From: CAVUAN01 sp963739435
Lineage (GTDB): Bacteria > Acidobacteriota > Thermoanaerobaculia > UBA5066 > Gp7-AA6
Assembly (NCBI GenBank): GCA_963739435.1
Contig: CAVUAN010000007.1
Coordinates: 62,001 to 126,000 of the forward strand
Direction: 5' to 3'
Length of the DNA stretch: 64,000 bases
Part shown: in pieces, positions 1 through 7,765 of the stretch
How positions within the stretch are numbered: position 1 is the stretch's first letter
How the letters are laid out: the number at the start of each line of letters is the position of its first letter
The notes under the pieces: generated by a model
Seen by the model: only the letters and a program-made list of their open reading frames with translations
The model's database searches: none
What the model was told of the DNA's origin: nothing
Translations under genes and position numbers: made by a program

Positions 1-2238
1 TCCCTGGAGTGTGCGCGTCGGGAACGTGTTGAGCTTGACAGCCGCAGGCATTCCGGCGCGCACGAGTGAGGAATCCTGCCTCGTCCACGGCGACCTCGAC
101 GGTGACGTGATCCGAGAACTCGGCCACGACGCAGAACTCCGACCCTTTCGAAAGCACCTGTCCGACTTTCTCTTCGAGGCGCGGCGTGATGATGACGCCC
201 GAAGTCGGCGCCCGGAGAGCCGTCCACGCCAGCGTCTGCTGCTCGAAAGCAACACGGGCGGCCGCCTCGTCGTGGCGCGACTGGGCCGCGAAGAGAGCGC
301 CGGCGTCGGCAGCCTGCCGGGCCACGCGAGGTCCCGGTCGGAAACCTCGAGAGCGGCCTTCGCCTCGGCGAGGGCGGCGCGGAATGGCTGCTCTTCGATT
401 TGAGCAATCCGGTCGCCGGCCTTCACCCGATCGCCCTCGCGGTGGTCGATCGAGACGACGATTCCGTCGACGGCCGCCGCGACGACGCTCCGGCTGGCGG
501 GGAGGACGCGCGCCGGCCCGCCGACGCGGAGACGCCAGGGGACGAGGAAGAGAACGATGAGCGCCGCGGCGACGCCGGTGACCCACCGGCGGCGGGCCCT
601 CGCCGGCAGGTGCGCGAAGCGGCGCTGTCTCTCGAGCAGGGGCTTGAGAAATCCCGAGAGGGGGACCTGCTGGTAGAGCTGCGCGTTGCGGACGGCGACG
701 GTCGCCTGGTTGACCAGGATCGCGAGCAGGTCGCGCGTCTCCTCGATCGAAGATGATCGGGCGCCTTGCTTTCGAATGCCGAGAACGCCGAGTTTGCCTT
801 CCTCGTCCTTCAGGATCGCGCCGTAGACGGCGTTCAGTTGCCGCTTTCCGCGAAAAACGAGCGGAACTTCTCCTCCGTCTCGGGCCGATCGGTCGGCGAG
901 CGTTCCGTCGGGCAGCTGAGTCACGCCGACGTCCGAGCCGCACAGGAAGACCCACTGGAGCAGCTCCTCGGTCCGCCGGACTTCCGCGGTCTTGCGATCC
1001 ACATCGAGTCGAACCGGAGACAGCCCCGAGCCGCAGCTGGCCCCTTCTGAAAGACGGCGATCGACGCGCGGTCGTAGGTGATGAGGGCGGAGGCCGCCGT
1101 TGACGATGGCCTGCATGACCCGCTCGAGATCCAGGGTCGAGGTGATCTCGCGGCTGACGGCAAGCAGGGCGTCGAGCTCTTCGACCTTTTTCTCGGCCTC
1201 GTACCGGCGGGCGTTCCGGATGGCGCGGATGGCCTGGCGGGCGAGATCCTGGAGCAGCTCCTGGTCTTCCTCGGAGAACTCGGGGCGGCGCCCGCGCTTG
1301 TTGGCGACGATGATGGCGCCCTCGACCTCGTCCTCGTCGACTAGGGGCGCCGCGAGCAGCGACCGAACCGCGTAGCCCGGCTCCTCGCGTCGCCGCGGGG
1401 TCGTCCTCAGGCAGCCCGTTCTTGCGCACGGCGGCCCGGTCGGCGACGACCTCGCCGACGACGCTGGCTGCCCACGGCATCGGGCGGCATGTCGACCTCG
1501 TAGTTTTCGTTGACGACCGTGCGTGAGAGAACGACCTCTCCCGTCGTCTCGTCGAGGAACCAGAGCGAGCCGGTCTCTGCCGCCGTGAGGTCGACCGCCT
1601 TGCGCGCGATGATGTCGGAGAGAGCCGAGGCATCGAGCGTCGAGGCGAAGGCCTTCGAGAGGTCGTAGAGGTTCGTCAGCCGTTCGATGGCGTGCAGCAT
1701 GCCGACGCTCTTGCGCTCGGCGCGGAGCGACCTGGCGAGCGCGCCGGCCGCCGTAGCGCGCCGGCGGGGCCGAGCCCCTCGATGGCGGCCTCCATCGCCG
1801 CCGGCTCCCGGTAGAAGAGGCCGAGCAGGAAGGAGACGCCGACTTCGGCTTCGAGCGGCAGCGCCAGCAACGCGCCGGCCCAGTCCGGCGCGCCCGCCAG
1901 GAACGGGTCCTTCGAGCCGGAGAGCTCTTTGCGGTGGAACGCGATCGCCTCGCGGCCGCGCAGGAGCCGGAGGACGGCGCCTTCGTCGCGTCCGGCCGTG
2001 CGCCGCAGGAAGGGCCGCATCCCCGGTCCGTGGACGCCCGCGCAGAGGTAGACCGGGTTGGACGGGGTCGGGCGCCCAGACGACCGCCGCTTCGGCTCCC
2101 GCCGCCGGCCGAGCACCAGCGGGCCGCCCAGGCCGCTGTTTGGGCCAGGTTCTCGCAGGCAACGAGCTCCGCCAGGACGGCCGTCTCGAGGCCGCCGGGG
2201 GGCAGTATCGGAGTCCGACCGGTGGGTCGGTCTGCCAT
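1..2238 (-). CDS. GAF-domain HlyD-type membrane-fusion (efflux adaptor) protein, partial, frameshifted
   Basis: Read on the minus strand from an ATG at 2238, the region encodes a soluble N-terminal part, a GAF domain (around 1700-760, with phrases such as TNLYDLSKAFASTLD and LLAILVNQATVAVRNAQLY), a membrane segment (VTGVAAALIVLFLVPW, about 600) and a biotinyl-lipoyl/HlyD hairpin region (ALRAPTSGVIITPRLEEKVG, about 240-180) that runs off the left edge. The family consists of periplasmic adaptors of tripartite or peptidase-linked exporters; the GAF extension is known in some soil phyla. No single frame covers it: the reading frame must be changed several times (near 2060, 1740, 1470, 1080 and 330-400), so it is either a pseudogene or, more likely, a poorly corrected assembly stretch. 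The substrate cannot be told. Confidence 0.7.
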   Translation of the reverse strand, partial: MADRPTGRTPILPPGGLETAVLAELVACENLAQTAAWAARWCSAGGGSRSGGRLGARPRPTRSTSARASTDRGCGPSCGARPDATKAPSSGSCAAARRSRSTAKSSPARRTRSWRARRTGPARCWRCRSKPKSASPSCSASSTGSRRRWRPPSRGSAPPARYGGRRARQVAPRRAQERRHAARHRTADEPLRPLEGLRLDARCLGSLRHHRAQGGRPHGGRDRLALVPRRDDGRGRSLTHGRQRKLRGRHAARCRGQPASSARSSPTGPPCARTGCLRTTPRRREEPGYAVRSLLAAPLVDEDEVEGAIIVANKRGRRPEFSEEDQELLQDLARQAIRAIRNARRYEAEKKVEELDALLAVSREITSTLDLERVMQAIVNGGLRPHHLRPRVDRRLSEGASCGSGLSPVRLDVDRKTAEVRRTEELLQWVFLCGSDVGVTQLPDGTLADRSARDGGEVPLVFRGKRQLNAVYGAILKDEEGKLGVLGIRKQGARSSSIEETRDLLAILVNQATVAVRNAQLYQQVPLSGFLKPLLERQRRFAHLPARARRRWVTGVAAALIVLFLVPWRLRVGGPARVLPASRSVVAAAVDGIVVSIDHREGDRVKAGDRIAQIEEQPFRAALAEAKAALEVSDRDLAWPGRLPTPALSSRPSRATTRRPPVLLSSSRRWRGRLSGRRLRASSSRRASKRKSDRCFRKGRSSASWPSSRITSPSRSPWTRQDSSLVRAGMPAAVKLNTFPTRTLQG

Positions 2239-2244
2239 AGCCTC

Positions 2245-2580
2245 CTAGAACGAGGAGACGGCCGTCTCCAGGTCGTCGTGCAATTCGAACACCGAGTCGA
2301 GATTGGTCATCGCCAGGAGCTTCTTGACCTGGGGTCCCGCACGCAGGAGCTTGGTCGTGCCGCCGTCTTTCTGCGTGTTCGTCAGGGCCCGGACGAGCGC
2401 GCCGAGCCCCGAGCTATCGAGGAAACCGACCGCGGAGAGGTCGACGAGCAGGTGCACGTGCCCCTCCTCGATCAGGCGCATGACCGCCCGCTTGAACGCG
2501 ACTTCGGCCTCGCCAATGACGAGGTCGCCTTCCACGGTCAGGACGGTGACCCGTCCGTCCTCTCTTGTCGTGAGCTTCAT
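2245..2580 (-). CDS. STAS-domain anti-sigma factor antagonist
   Basis: A 111-residue single-domain protein. The whole length fits a STAS fold like SpoIIAA/RsbV, with the conserved loop DSSGLG at about residues 55-60 that holds the serine phosphorylated by anti-sigma kinases in this family. Such proteins bind an anti-sigma factor or a phosphatase/kinase partner in the cytoplasm and so free a sigma factor. It ends 7 bp before the start of the GAF-HlyD gene on the same strand, so the two are probably co-transcribed. No anti-sigma kinase is seen in the window, so the partner is unknown. Confidence 0.88.
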   Translation of the reverse strand: MKLTTREDGRVTVLTVEGDLVIGEAEVAFKRAVMRLIEEGHVHLLVDLSAVGFLDSSGLGALVRALTNTQKDGGTTKLLRAGPQVKKLLAMTNLDSVFELHDDLETAVSSF

Positions 2581-2664
2581 GCGGTTGGCGCAAGACTATC
2601 TCCTGTTGCGCCGCGCGTTCTAGTACCCATGGGGGATAGAGTTGAACCCGAGGGGGAACCGACG

Positions 2665-4197
2665 ATGCCCGAGAGTAAGGCCGCGGCGGCCGAGCCGCCC
2701 GAGCGCGCCGGCGATCCCTGCACGGTCGTCATCTTTGGCGCCGCCGGCGATCTGACGCGGCGCAAGCTCGTTCCCGCCCTGCTCAACCTGCACGGCTACG
2801 GCCTCCTGCCGCGCGACTTTGCCGTCGTGGGGGTGGCCCGCAAGGAATTGTCCGACGAGGCTTTCCGCGAGCAGCAGACGAAGGACATACACGAGTTCGC
2901 GACGGTGAAGGTGGATGAGGCAACGTGGGCCCGGTTCCGTGAGCGCCTCTCCTACGTCCACGGCGAGTTCGGGGACCCTGCCGTCTACGCAAAGCTCGCG
3001 CCCCTTCTGGCCGATCTCGCCAGGCGATACGGCACGGGCGGCAACGTGCTGTTCTACCTCGCGACGCCTCCCCAATTCTTCGATGTCATCGTCGCGCAGC
3101 TCGGCGCGGCGGGCCTGACGCGCGAAGAGGGCGGCGCCTGGCGGCGCGTGATCATCGAGAAGCCCTTCGGGCGCGACCTCGACTCGGCCCGCCTGTTGAA
3201 CGAGCAGATTCGTTCGGTCTTGAAGGAGAGCCAGATCTACCGGATCGACCACTACCTCGGCAAAGAGACCGTGCAGAACCTCATGGTCTTCCGTTTCGCC
3301 AACGGTCTCTTCGAGCCGGTCTGGAACCGCCGCTACGTCGACCACGTCCAGATCACGGTGGCCGAGACCGTGGGGGCAGAGGGCCGGGGCGCCTACTACG
3401 ACTCGGCCGGCGTCCTGCGCGACATGATGCAGAACCACATGTTCCAGCTTCTGGCGTTGATCGCGATGGAGCCGCCGATCTCCTTCGAAGGCGAGGCCGC
3501 GCGCAACGAGAAGGTCAAGGTCCTCCAGGCCATCCGGCCGATGGGTCCGGAGGAGATCCTGAAGAATGCGGTGCGCGGGCAGTACGGCGAGGGGCTCATG
3601 GATGGCAAGAAAGTCCCCGGCTACCGTTCCGAGCCCAACGTCGCTCCAGGCTCGAAGACCGAGACGTTCGCCGCTGTCGAGCTCGGTGTCGAGAACTGGC
3701 GCTGGGCTGGCGTGCCGTTCTTCCTGCGCTCGGGCAAGAGGCTGGCGCGCCGCAGCACCCAGATCGTCATTCAGTTCCGCAAACCGCCCCTGCTCTTGTT
3801 CCCCCGCGCAGCCGTGGGGGAGATCGAGGCCAATCGGCTGACCATCCAGATCCAGCCCGACGAGGGCATCAAGATCGCCATGAAGGCCAAGCGCTCGGGC
3901 CCCACGATCCGCCTTCGGGATGTGGAGCTGGCGTTCAACTACGCCGATGGCGGCGACGAAGAGCACGCCACCGGCTACGAGCGGCTGCTGTACGACTGCA
4001 TGTCGGGCGATTCGACCCTTTTCCACAGGGCCGACATGGTCGAGGCGGCCTGGACGATTGCAACGCCGATTCTCGACCTCTGGGCGAGCCTCCCGGCGCG
4101 GGACTTTCCCAACTACGCGGCCGGGAGCTGGGGGCCCGCGTCAGCCGATGCCCTCATGTCCCGCCACGGCTACGCCTGGACGAACCCGGAGAAGTAA
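2665..4197 (+). CDS. zwf: Glucose-6-phosphate 1-dehydrogenase
   Basis: A 510-residue protein, the usual length for the family. It oxidises glucose 6-phosphate to 6-phosphogluconolactone with NADP+ or NAD+, the entry step of the oxidative pentose phosphate or Entner-Doudoroff route. The Rossmann motif FGAAGDLTRRK lies at residues 24-34, EKPFGRDL follows, and the active-site block RIDHYLGKE is at about 193-201. I chose the ATG at 2665 because an AGGGGG ribosome site lies 8 bp upstream; an in-frame ATG at 2629 would add 12 residues. It is divergent from the STAS gene (85 bp between starts). No 6-phosphogluconolactonase or gnd gene is adjacent. Confidence 0.95.
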   Translation: MPESKAAAAEPPERAGDPCTVVIFGAAGDLTRRKLVPALLNLHGYGLLPRDFAVVGVARKELSDEAFREQQTKDIHEFATVKVDEATWARFRERLSYVHGEFGDPAVYAKLAPLLADLARRYGTGGNVLFYLATPPQFFDVIVAQLGAAGLTREEGGAWRRVIIEKPFGRDLDSARLLNEQIRSVLKESQIYRIDHYLGKETVQNLMVFRFANGLFEPVWNRRYVDHVQITVAETVGAEGRGAYYDSAGVLRDMMQNHMFQLLALIAMEPPISFEGEAARNEKVKVLQAIRPMGPEEILKNAVRGQYGEGLMDGKKVPGYRSEPNVAPGSKTETFAAVELGVENWRWAGVPFFLRSGKRLARRSTQIVIQFRKPPLLLFPRAAVGEIEANRLTIQIQPDEGIKIAMKAKRSGPTIRLRDVELAFNYADGGDEEHATGYERLLYDCMSGDSTLFHRADMVEAAWTIATPILDLWASLPARDFPNYAAGSWGPASADALMSRHGYAWTNPEK

Positions 4198-4290
4198 GGC
4201 TGGGTCTCTCCGGCATAGATGTACATTTTTTTGGACAGATTCTAAAGATCTCGTCAGGATCGCATCCGCCCGCAGCGGTTCCCACGTACC

Positions 4291-4320
4291 TTGCCTGTGA
4301 TCAGGGGAGCGGAATAGAAT
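4291..4320 (+). promoter_or_regulatory. Candidate sigma-70-like promoter ahead of the bufferin-like precursor
   Basis: In the 249-bp gap between zwf and the precursor gene, TTGCCT (4291-4296) and TAGAAT (4315-4320) are spaced by 18 bp. The gap also has a short GC hairpin (CCCCC 4413-4417 / GGGGG from 4424) just ahead of the GGAG-type ribosome site, which might modulate initiation. Seen by eye only; the -35 match is weak. Confidence 0.35.
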
Positions 4321-4446
4321 CCCCGCCACTTTCTGATTCCGTGGCATATCGTTGCGGCGTCAAGATGCACTCGACCCAGTGCGGCCATACCGGCCGGACT
4401 TTTTTGTGAACACCCCCTTTTGCGGGGGGAAGAAGGAGTGAGGGGT

Positions 4447-4869
4447 ATGACGAAGGGGGATCTCACGAAGAAGGCGATCGGTCTGGCGATTGCCGGGGTG
4501 TTCGCGGGCTCGCGTCTCGCGTCGGCGGCGACGCAGGCGACGTCCACGGGCAAGACCGAAGGCGCCAAGCCGGTGGCCGGCGACGAAAAGACCAAGGACA
4601 CGAAGGCCGCGTCGGACAAGAATGTCTGCAAGGGCATGAACTCCTGTAAGGGCAAGGGCGGCTGCAAGACGGGCGACGGCGGCTGCTCGGGCAAGAACTC
4701 GTGCAAGGGCAAGGGCGGCTGCGCCTCGGCCGATGTGAAGCACGACTGCAAGGGCATGAACTCCTGCAAGGGGCAGGGCGGCTGCAAGACCGGCGACGGG
4801 AAATGCGCTGGCAAGAACTCCTGCAAGGGCAAGGGCGGCTGCGCGGTTCCGGTCAAGAAGGCTGCGTAA
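4447..4869 (+). CDS. Cys-repeat precursor peptide of a bufferin-like (MNIO-modified) system
   Basis: A 140-residue protein with a typical Sec signal peptide (residues 1 to about 27, cleavage near ASAAT), a Lys/Thr-rich spacer, then four repeats of the pattern CxxxNSCKGxGGC at about residues 61-73, 80-92, 101-113 and 120-132. There are 12 cysteines in all, and the double unit is itself duplicated with a 120-bp period. ATG 4447 is preceded by GGAG and AGGGG; a TTG further upstream is less likely. It lies directly before an MNIO/DUF692 oxidase and a DUF2063 protein, the gene order of bufferin metallophore operons, where cysteines of an exported precursor are oxidatively modified and bind copper. 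I infer that role. The exact subfamily is uncertain, since the EGKCG signature of one known group is absent. Confidence 0.8.
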   Translation: MTKGDLTKKAIGLAIAGVFAGSRLASAATQATSTGKTEGAKPVAGDEKTKDTKAASDKNVCKGMNSCKGKGGCKTGDGGCSGKNSCKGKGGCASADVKHDCKGMNSCKGQGGCKTGDGKCAGKNSCKGKGGCAVPVKKAA

Positions 4870-4889
4870 CTCTTCCAGGTGGTTACTCT

Positions 4890-4923
4890 GGGGGCTGCGG
4901 CGGTTGCCGCGGCCCCCTTTTTT
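4890..4923 (+). terminator. Rho-independent terminator between precursor and oxidase genes
   Basis: A nearly perfect 12-bp stem (GGGGGCTGCGGC at 4890-4901, GCCGCGGCCCCC at 4906-4917) with a GGTT loop is followed by six T. It lies 20 bp after the precursor stop and 23 bp before the oxidase start. Partial read-through here would make much more precursor than enzyme, as is common in peptide-modification operons. Confidence 0.85.
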
Positions 4924-4946
4924 CACTTTAGACTCTCGACCTGGTC

Positions 4947-5804
4947 ATGACTAACCGCTGGAACTTTCCGGATCTCGGCGTCGGCGTCGGCCTGCGCACG
5001 GTCCACTACCCGCACATCCTCGAGAAGAAGCCGCGGGTCGACTTCTTCGAGATCCTCTCCGAGAACTACATGAACACGGGCGGCCGGCCCCTCTGGGTTC
5101 TCGACCAGGTCGCCGAGCGCTACCCGATCGTGATGCACGGGGTCTCGCTCTCGATTGGCAGCGTCGACCCGCTGAACAAGGAACACCTTTCGAAGCTGAA
5201 GAAGCTCGCCGCGCGCACGAAGGCGCTCTGGGTCTCCGACCATCTCTGCTGGACGGGTGTCGCAGGCCGGAACACGCACGACCTCCTGCCGATGCCCCTG
5301 TCGGAGGAGGCCCTCGAGCATGTCGTCGCGCGGGTCAAGACGGTCTCCGACTACCTCGAGCGGCCCCTGATCCTCGAGAACGCCTCGACATACGCCGAGT
5401 TCACGACCTCGAGCATGACCGAATGGGATTTCTTCGCGCGCCTCATGAAGGAGGCCGACTGCGGAATGCTGCTCGACGTCAACAACGTGTACGTCAGCTC
5501 CTACAACCACGGCTTCGATCCGATCGCATACCTCGATGCCGTGCCTCCGGACCGTGTCGTGCAGTACCACCTCGCCGGCCACACCAACAAGGGCACCCAC
5601 ATCATCGATACGCACAACAACTTCGTGATCGACGAGGTCTGGAAGCTCTATGCCCACTCGGTCAAGCGCACGGGCAACGTGGCGACGCTGCTCGAGTGGG
5701 ACGCCGACATTCCCGACTTCGAAGTGGTCCACGCCGAGGCGCTGAAAGCCCGCGCGTACCGCGACGAGAAGGCAAAGCCGCTCCGTGCCGCAAAAAGCGC
5801 CTGA
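4947..5804 (+). CDS. bufB: MNIO (DUF692) multinuclear iron oxidase, BufB-like
   Basis: A 285-residue protein of normal length for the MNIO/DUF692 family, TIM-barrel enzymes with two or three iron ions that oxidise cysteines of ribosomal peptides. The full set of family motifs is visible: SEN (38-40), MHGVSLSIG (63-71), SDHL (97-100), LENAS (143-147), DVNN (177-180), HLAGH (208-212), DTHNN (221-225) and LLEWD (248-252); these supply the His/Asp/Glu metal ligands. ATG 4947 follows the terminator. Its 3' end overlaps the next gene by 20 bp. The likely substrate is the Cys-repeat precursor just upstream. A second, N-terminally truncated copy of this gene lies at 7406-7765. Confidence 0.92.
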   Translation: MTNRWNFPDLGVGVGLRTVHYPHILEKKPRVDFFEILSENYMNTGGRPLWVLDQVAERYPIVMHGVSLSIGSVDPLNKEHLSKLKKLAARTKALWVSDHLCWTGVAGRNTHDLLPMPLSEEALEHVVARVKTVSDYLERPLILENASTYAEFTTSSMTEWDFFARLMKEADCGMLLDVNNVYVSSYNHGFDPIAYLDAVPPDRVVQYHLAGHTNKGTHIIDTHNNFVIDEVWKLYAHSVKRTGNVATLLEWDADIPDFEVVHAEALKARAYRDEKAKPLRAAKSA

Positions 5805-6642
5805 CTCGAACGTGAGGCGGCTGCCCCTGGGCCACCTCCAGCACTGGATGCAGGCGGTCGTCGAGACGCCCGGCCCGGCCGAAGATGCCGTCGCTGCCCC
5901 CGCTGCCGCGAAAATCGTCCCGCCCGACCGCGTGGGCGACGTCGTGCTCGCGTCGAAGACGCTGACGCCGGTCGAGCGCGTGGGTGTCTACCAGGGCATG
6001 TACATCATGCGGATGGTCGAGGCCCTGCAAGGCGACTACCCGGCCGTGTCGCACTTCCTGGGCGACCACCAGCTCGAGCACGTCGTCGAGGACTACGCCG
6101 CGGCGCATCCTTCCGTGAGCTACAGCTTCAATCCCTTCGGCCGGCATTTCCCCAAGTTCCTGCGCACCTCCTCGCGCATCCGCCGCAAGGCCTTCCTCTA
6201 CGACCTCGCGCGCCTCGAGCTGGCCGTGACGGAAGTCTTCGACGCGCCCGAGTCCCCAAAGCTCTCGCCGGAGGACGTCGCGAAGATCCCCGAGTCCGCA
6301 TGGCCGAAAGCGCGCCTGAAGCCGATCGAGGCCTTCCGCGTCCTCAGCTTCGACCACAACGTCAACGCCTACCTCCAGTCGGTCAAGGAAGGCTCGGAGG
6401 ACCACCCCGAGATCCGCCGGAAGCAGTCCTGGGTTGTCGTCTGGCGCAAGAACTACGAAGTCTGGCGCCTCGACCTCGGCCGCCCCGCCTTCGATTTCCT
6501 AAACGCCCTCTCCAAGGGCCGCCCCTTCGGCAAGGCAGTCTCAGAGTCCGCCCGCAAACTCCAGGGCAGCGCAGGCGAACAACTCTTCCGCTGGCTAAGA
6601 GCCTGGGTCGGGGAAGGCATGTTCCAGTCCGTCGAGCTCTAG
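5445..6642 (+). repeat. Direct repeat copy 1 (3' bufB plus bufC)
   Basis: This segment recurs at 7406-8606 in the same orientation. The spacing is constant at 1961 bp over the well-conserved part. From 5445 to about 6350 I count only five or six substitutions; after that there are roughly forty in 290 bp. Confidence 0.93.
5785..6642 (+). CDS. bufC: DUF2063 family partner protein, BufC-like (copy 1)
   Basis: A 285-residue protein starting at a GTG (5785) that lies inside the end of bufB, implying translational coupling. It matches the DUF2063/BufC family, the usual second gene after DUF692 oxidases; in related systems such partners recognise the precursor leader and deliver it to the oxidase. 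Visible family features are the helical first half (VGVYQGMYIMRMVEALQGDY, YPAVSHFLG) and a C-terminal winged-helix-like region (VVVWRKNYEVWRL). No enzyme motif is seen. The sequence is near identical to copy 2 (7746-8606) over its first three quarters but clearly diverged in the last 290 bp. Confidence 0.87.
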   Translation: MPQKAPDSNVRRLPLGHLQHWMQAVVETPGPAEDAVAAPAAAKIVPPDRVGDVVLASKTLTPVERVGVYQGMYIMRMVEALQGDYPAVSHFLGDHQLEHVVEDYAAAHPSVSYSFNPFGRHFPKFLRTSSRIRRKAFLYDLARLELAVTEVFDAPESPKLSPEDVAKIPESAWPKARLKPIEAFRVLSFDHNVNAYLQSVKEGSEDHPEIRRKQSWVVVWRKNYEVWRLDLGRPAFDFLNALSKGRPFGKAVSESARKLQGSAGEQLFRWLRAWVGEGMFQSVEL

Positions 6643-6646
6643 GTCT

Positions 6647-6667
6647 CCCTCTCCCCCCGGGAGAGGG
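6647..6667. repeat. Short perfect palindrome after bufC
   Basis: CCCTCTCCC (6647-6655) and GGGAGAGGG (6659-6667) form a 9-bp stem with a 3-base loop, followed by a G-rich run. There is no T-tract, so it is not a classic terminator. Similar gagagggcaggggtgaggg strings are common dispersed repeats in GC-rich genomes (from memory). Confidence 0.6.
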
Positions 6668-6732
6668 CAGGGGTGAGGGGGAATCTGACGCCTTGCCTCA
6701 CATTGATGGTAGAATGCCATCGGAGTGATGCA

Positions 6733-6972
6733 ATGCCCAAGACGCTCACGGTCCGAATGGACGATGCGACCTACAGCCTGATCGCCGAAGCGGCCGAGGC
6801 CGACAACCGGTCCGTTTCGAACTTCATCGAGACGGCGGCTCGCGAGAAAGCCATGGCGGAGGCTTTCGTCCCAGATGAGGAGATGGTTGACATTCGGGCA
6901 GACCGGGCGCTCGTGAGGAGCCTCAAGCGCGGGCACCAGGACGCCGCGAAGCGGCGCGGCCGGTTTGTCTGA
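6733..6972 (+). CDS. Ribbon-helix-helix antitoxin of a ParE/RelE-type pair
   Basis: A 79-residue protein. The first 45 residues (KTLTVRMDDATYSLIAEAAE ... SVSNFIETAA) fit a ribbon-helix-helix DNA-binding domain, and the acidic then basic C-terminal tail is the usual toxin-binding part. It overlaps the next gene by 8 bp, the classic antitoxin-first arrangement. Such antitoxins neutralise the toxin and repress the operon. The pair sits exactly between the two copies of the duplicated bufB-bufC segment. Confidence 0.8.
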   Translation: MPKTLTVRMDDATYSLIAEAAEADNRSVSNFIETAAREKAMAEAFVPDEEMVDIRADRALVRSLKRGHQDAAKRRGRFV

Positions 6973-7246
6973 GTACCGGCTCTTCGAGACCGAAAACTTC
7001 CAGCGCGACCTGGCCCGCCTCGGCCCGACAGCGGCAAAACGGATTCGGACAAGGCTGCAGGATCGCGCGTACCCGGCTCTGCGCGCGGCGCCCAGGCAGG
7101 TTCCGTCCGCCGCCCGTTTGAAAGACTGGGACCCGCCTACCTGGCGTCTCCGTATCGGCTCCTACAGGCTCTTCTACAGGATCGACGATGAGGAGCGCGT
7201 GGTCTGGCTCATCAGCGTCTCCGACCGCAAGGACGCCTACAGGTAG
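6965..7246 (+). CDS. ParE/RelE-superfamily toxin
   Basis: A 93-residue basic protein with the RelE/ParE fold signature: an N-terminal ETENFQRDLARLG helix, the segment AARLKDWDPPTWRLRIGSYR, and the strand pair RLFYRIDDEERVVWLISVSD ending with RKDAYR. Family members are mRNA interferases or gyrase inhibitors; which activity applies here cannot be read from sequence. The start is a TTG at 6965 inside the antitoxin gene. Confidence 0.82.
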   Translation: MSEYRLFETENFQRDLARLGPTAAKRIRTRLQDRAYPALRAAPRQVPSAARLKDWDPPTWRLRIGSYRLFYRIDDEERVVWLISVSDRKDAYR

Positions 7247-7378
7247 GTGTCTCGGGTCCGACTTTCGGGTAAAGCCGGGTCGCGTTAGCAACGTGATGAC
7301 CGAGATCCAAGAGAACGGGGCGCTAGTGCGCCACATCGACCGTTGCGCCACCGTTGCGCCACAGGCTTGGTCATAGTA

Positions 7379-7384
7379 TATAAT
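7379..7384 (+). promoter_or_regulatory. Perfect TATAAT in an AT-rich patch at the duplication edge
   Basis: An AT-rich stretch (7371-7387) with an exact TATAAT stands out in GC-rich DNA, 22 bp before the truncated bufB copy. TTGCGC at 7354-7359 would be a poor -35 with a 19-bp spacer. It is preceded by a tandem GTTGCGCCACC repeat (about 7342-7362). It could drive bufC copy 2. Confidence 0.3.
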
Positions 7385-7405
7385 ATAGACCTGACCCCGA
7401 CCAAC

Positions 7406-7765
7406 ATGAAGGAGGCCGACTGCGGAATGCTGCTCGACGTCAACAACGTGTACGTCAGCTCCTACAACCATGACTTCGATCCGATCGCATACCTCGATGC
7501 CGTGCCTCCGGACCGTGTCGTGCAGTACCACCTCGCCGGCCACACCAACAAGGGCACCCACATCATTGATACGCACAACAACTTCGTGATCGACGAGGTC
7601 TGGAAGCTCTATGCCCACTCGGTCAAGCGCACGGGCAACGTGGCGACGCTGCTCGAGTGGGACGCCGACATTCCCGACTTCGAAGTGGTCCACGCCGAGG
7701 CGCTGAAAGCCCGCGCGTACCGCGACGAGAAGGCAAAGCCGCTCCGTGCCGCAAAAAGCGCCTGA
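7406..7765 (+). pseudogene. N-terminally truncated bufB copy
   Basis: It encodes residues 167-285 of the oxidase, beginning exactly at an internal methionine codon. The only coding change I see against copy 1 is Gly189 to Asp; one other difference is silent. It keeps the DVNN, HLAGH, DTHNN and LLEWD blocks but lacks the SEN, MHGVSLSIG, SDHL and LENAS motifs, so it lacks about half of the metal-binding site and cannot be a working barrel alone. The upstream sequence is unrelated to bufB. It retains the overlap with bufC copy 2. Confidence 0.9.

Noticed and set aside
2620..4026. Long minus-strand open frame (468 codons) opposite zwf
   Set aside because: Shadow of the zwf frame in GC-rich DNA; no family features and Arg/Gly/Leu-biased sequence.
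4413..4429. CCCCC/GGGGG hairpin before the precursor gene as the zwf terminator
   Set aside because: It has no T-run after it and lies over 200 bp from the zwf stop, just ahead of the precursor ribosome site.
6923..7693. Minus-strand frame across the toxin-antitoxin pair and bufB remnant that resembles the one opposite bufB
   Set aside because: The similarity only reflects the DNA duplication of the coding strand.
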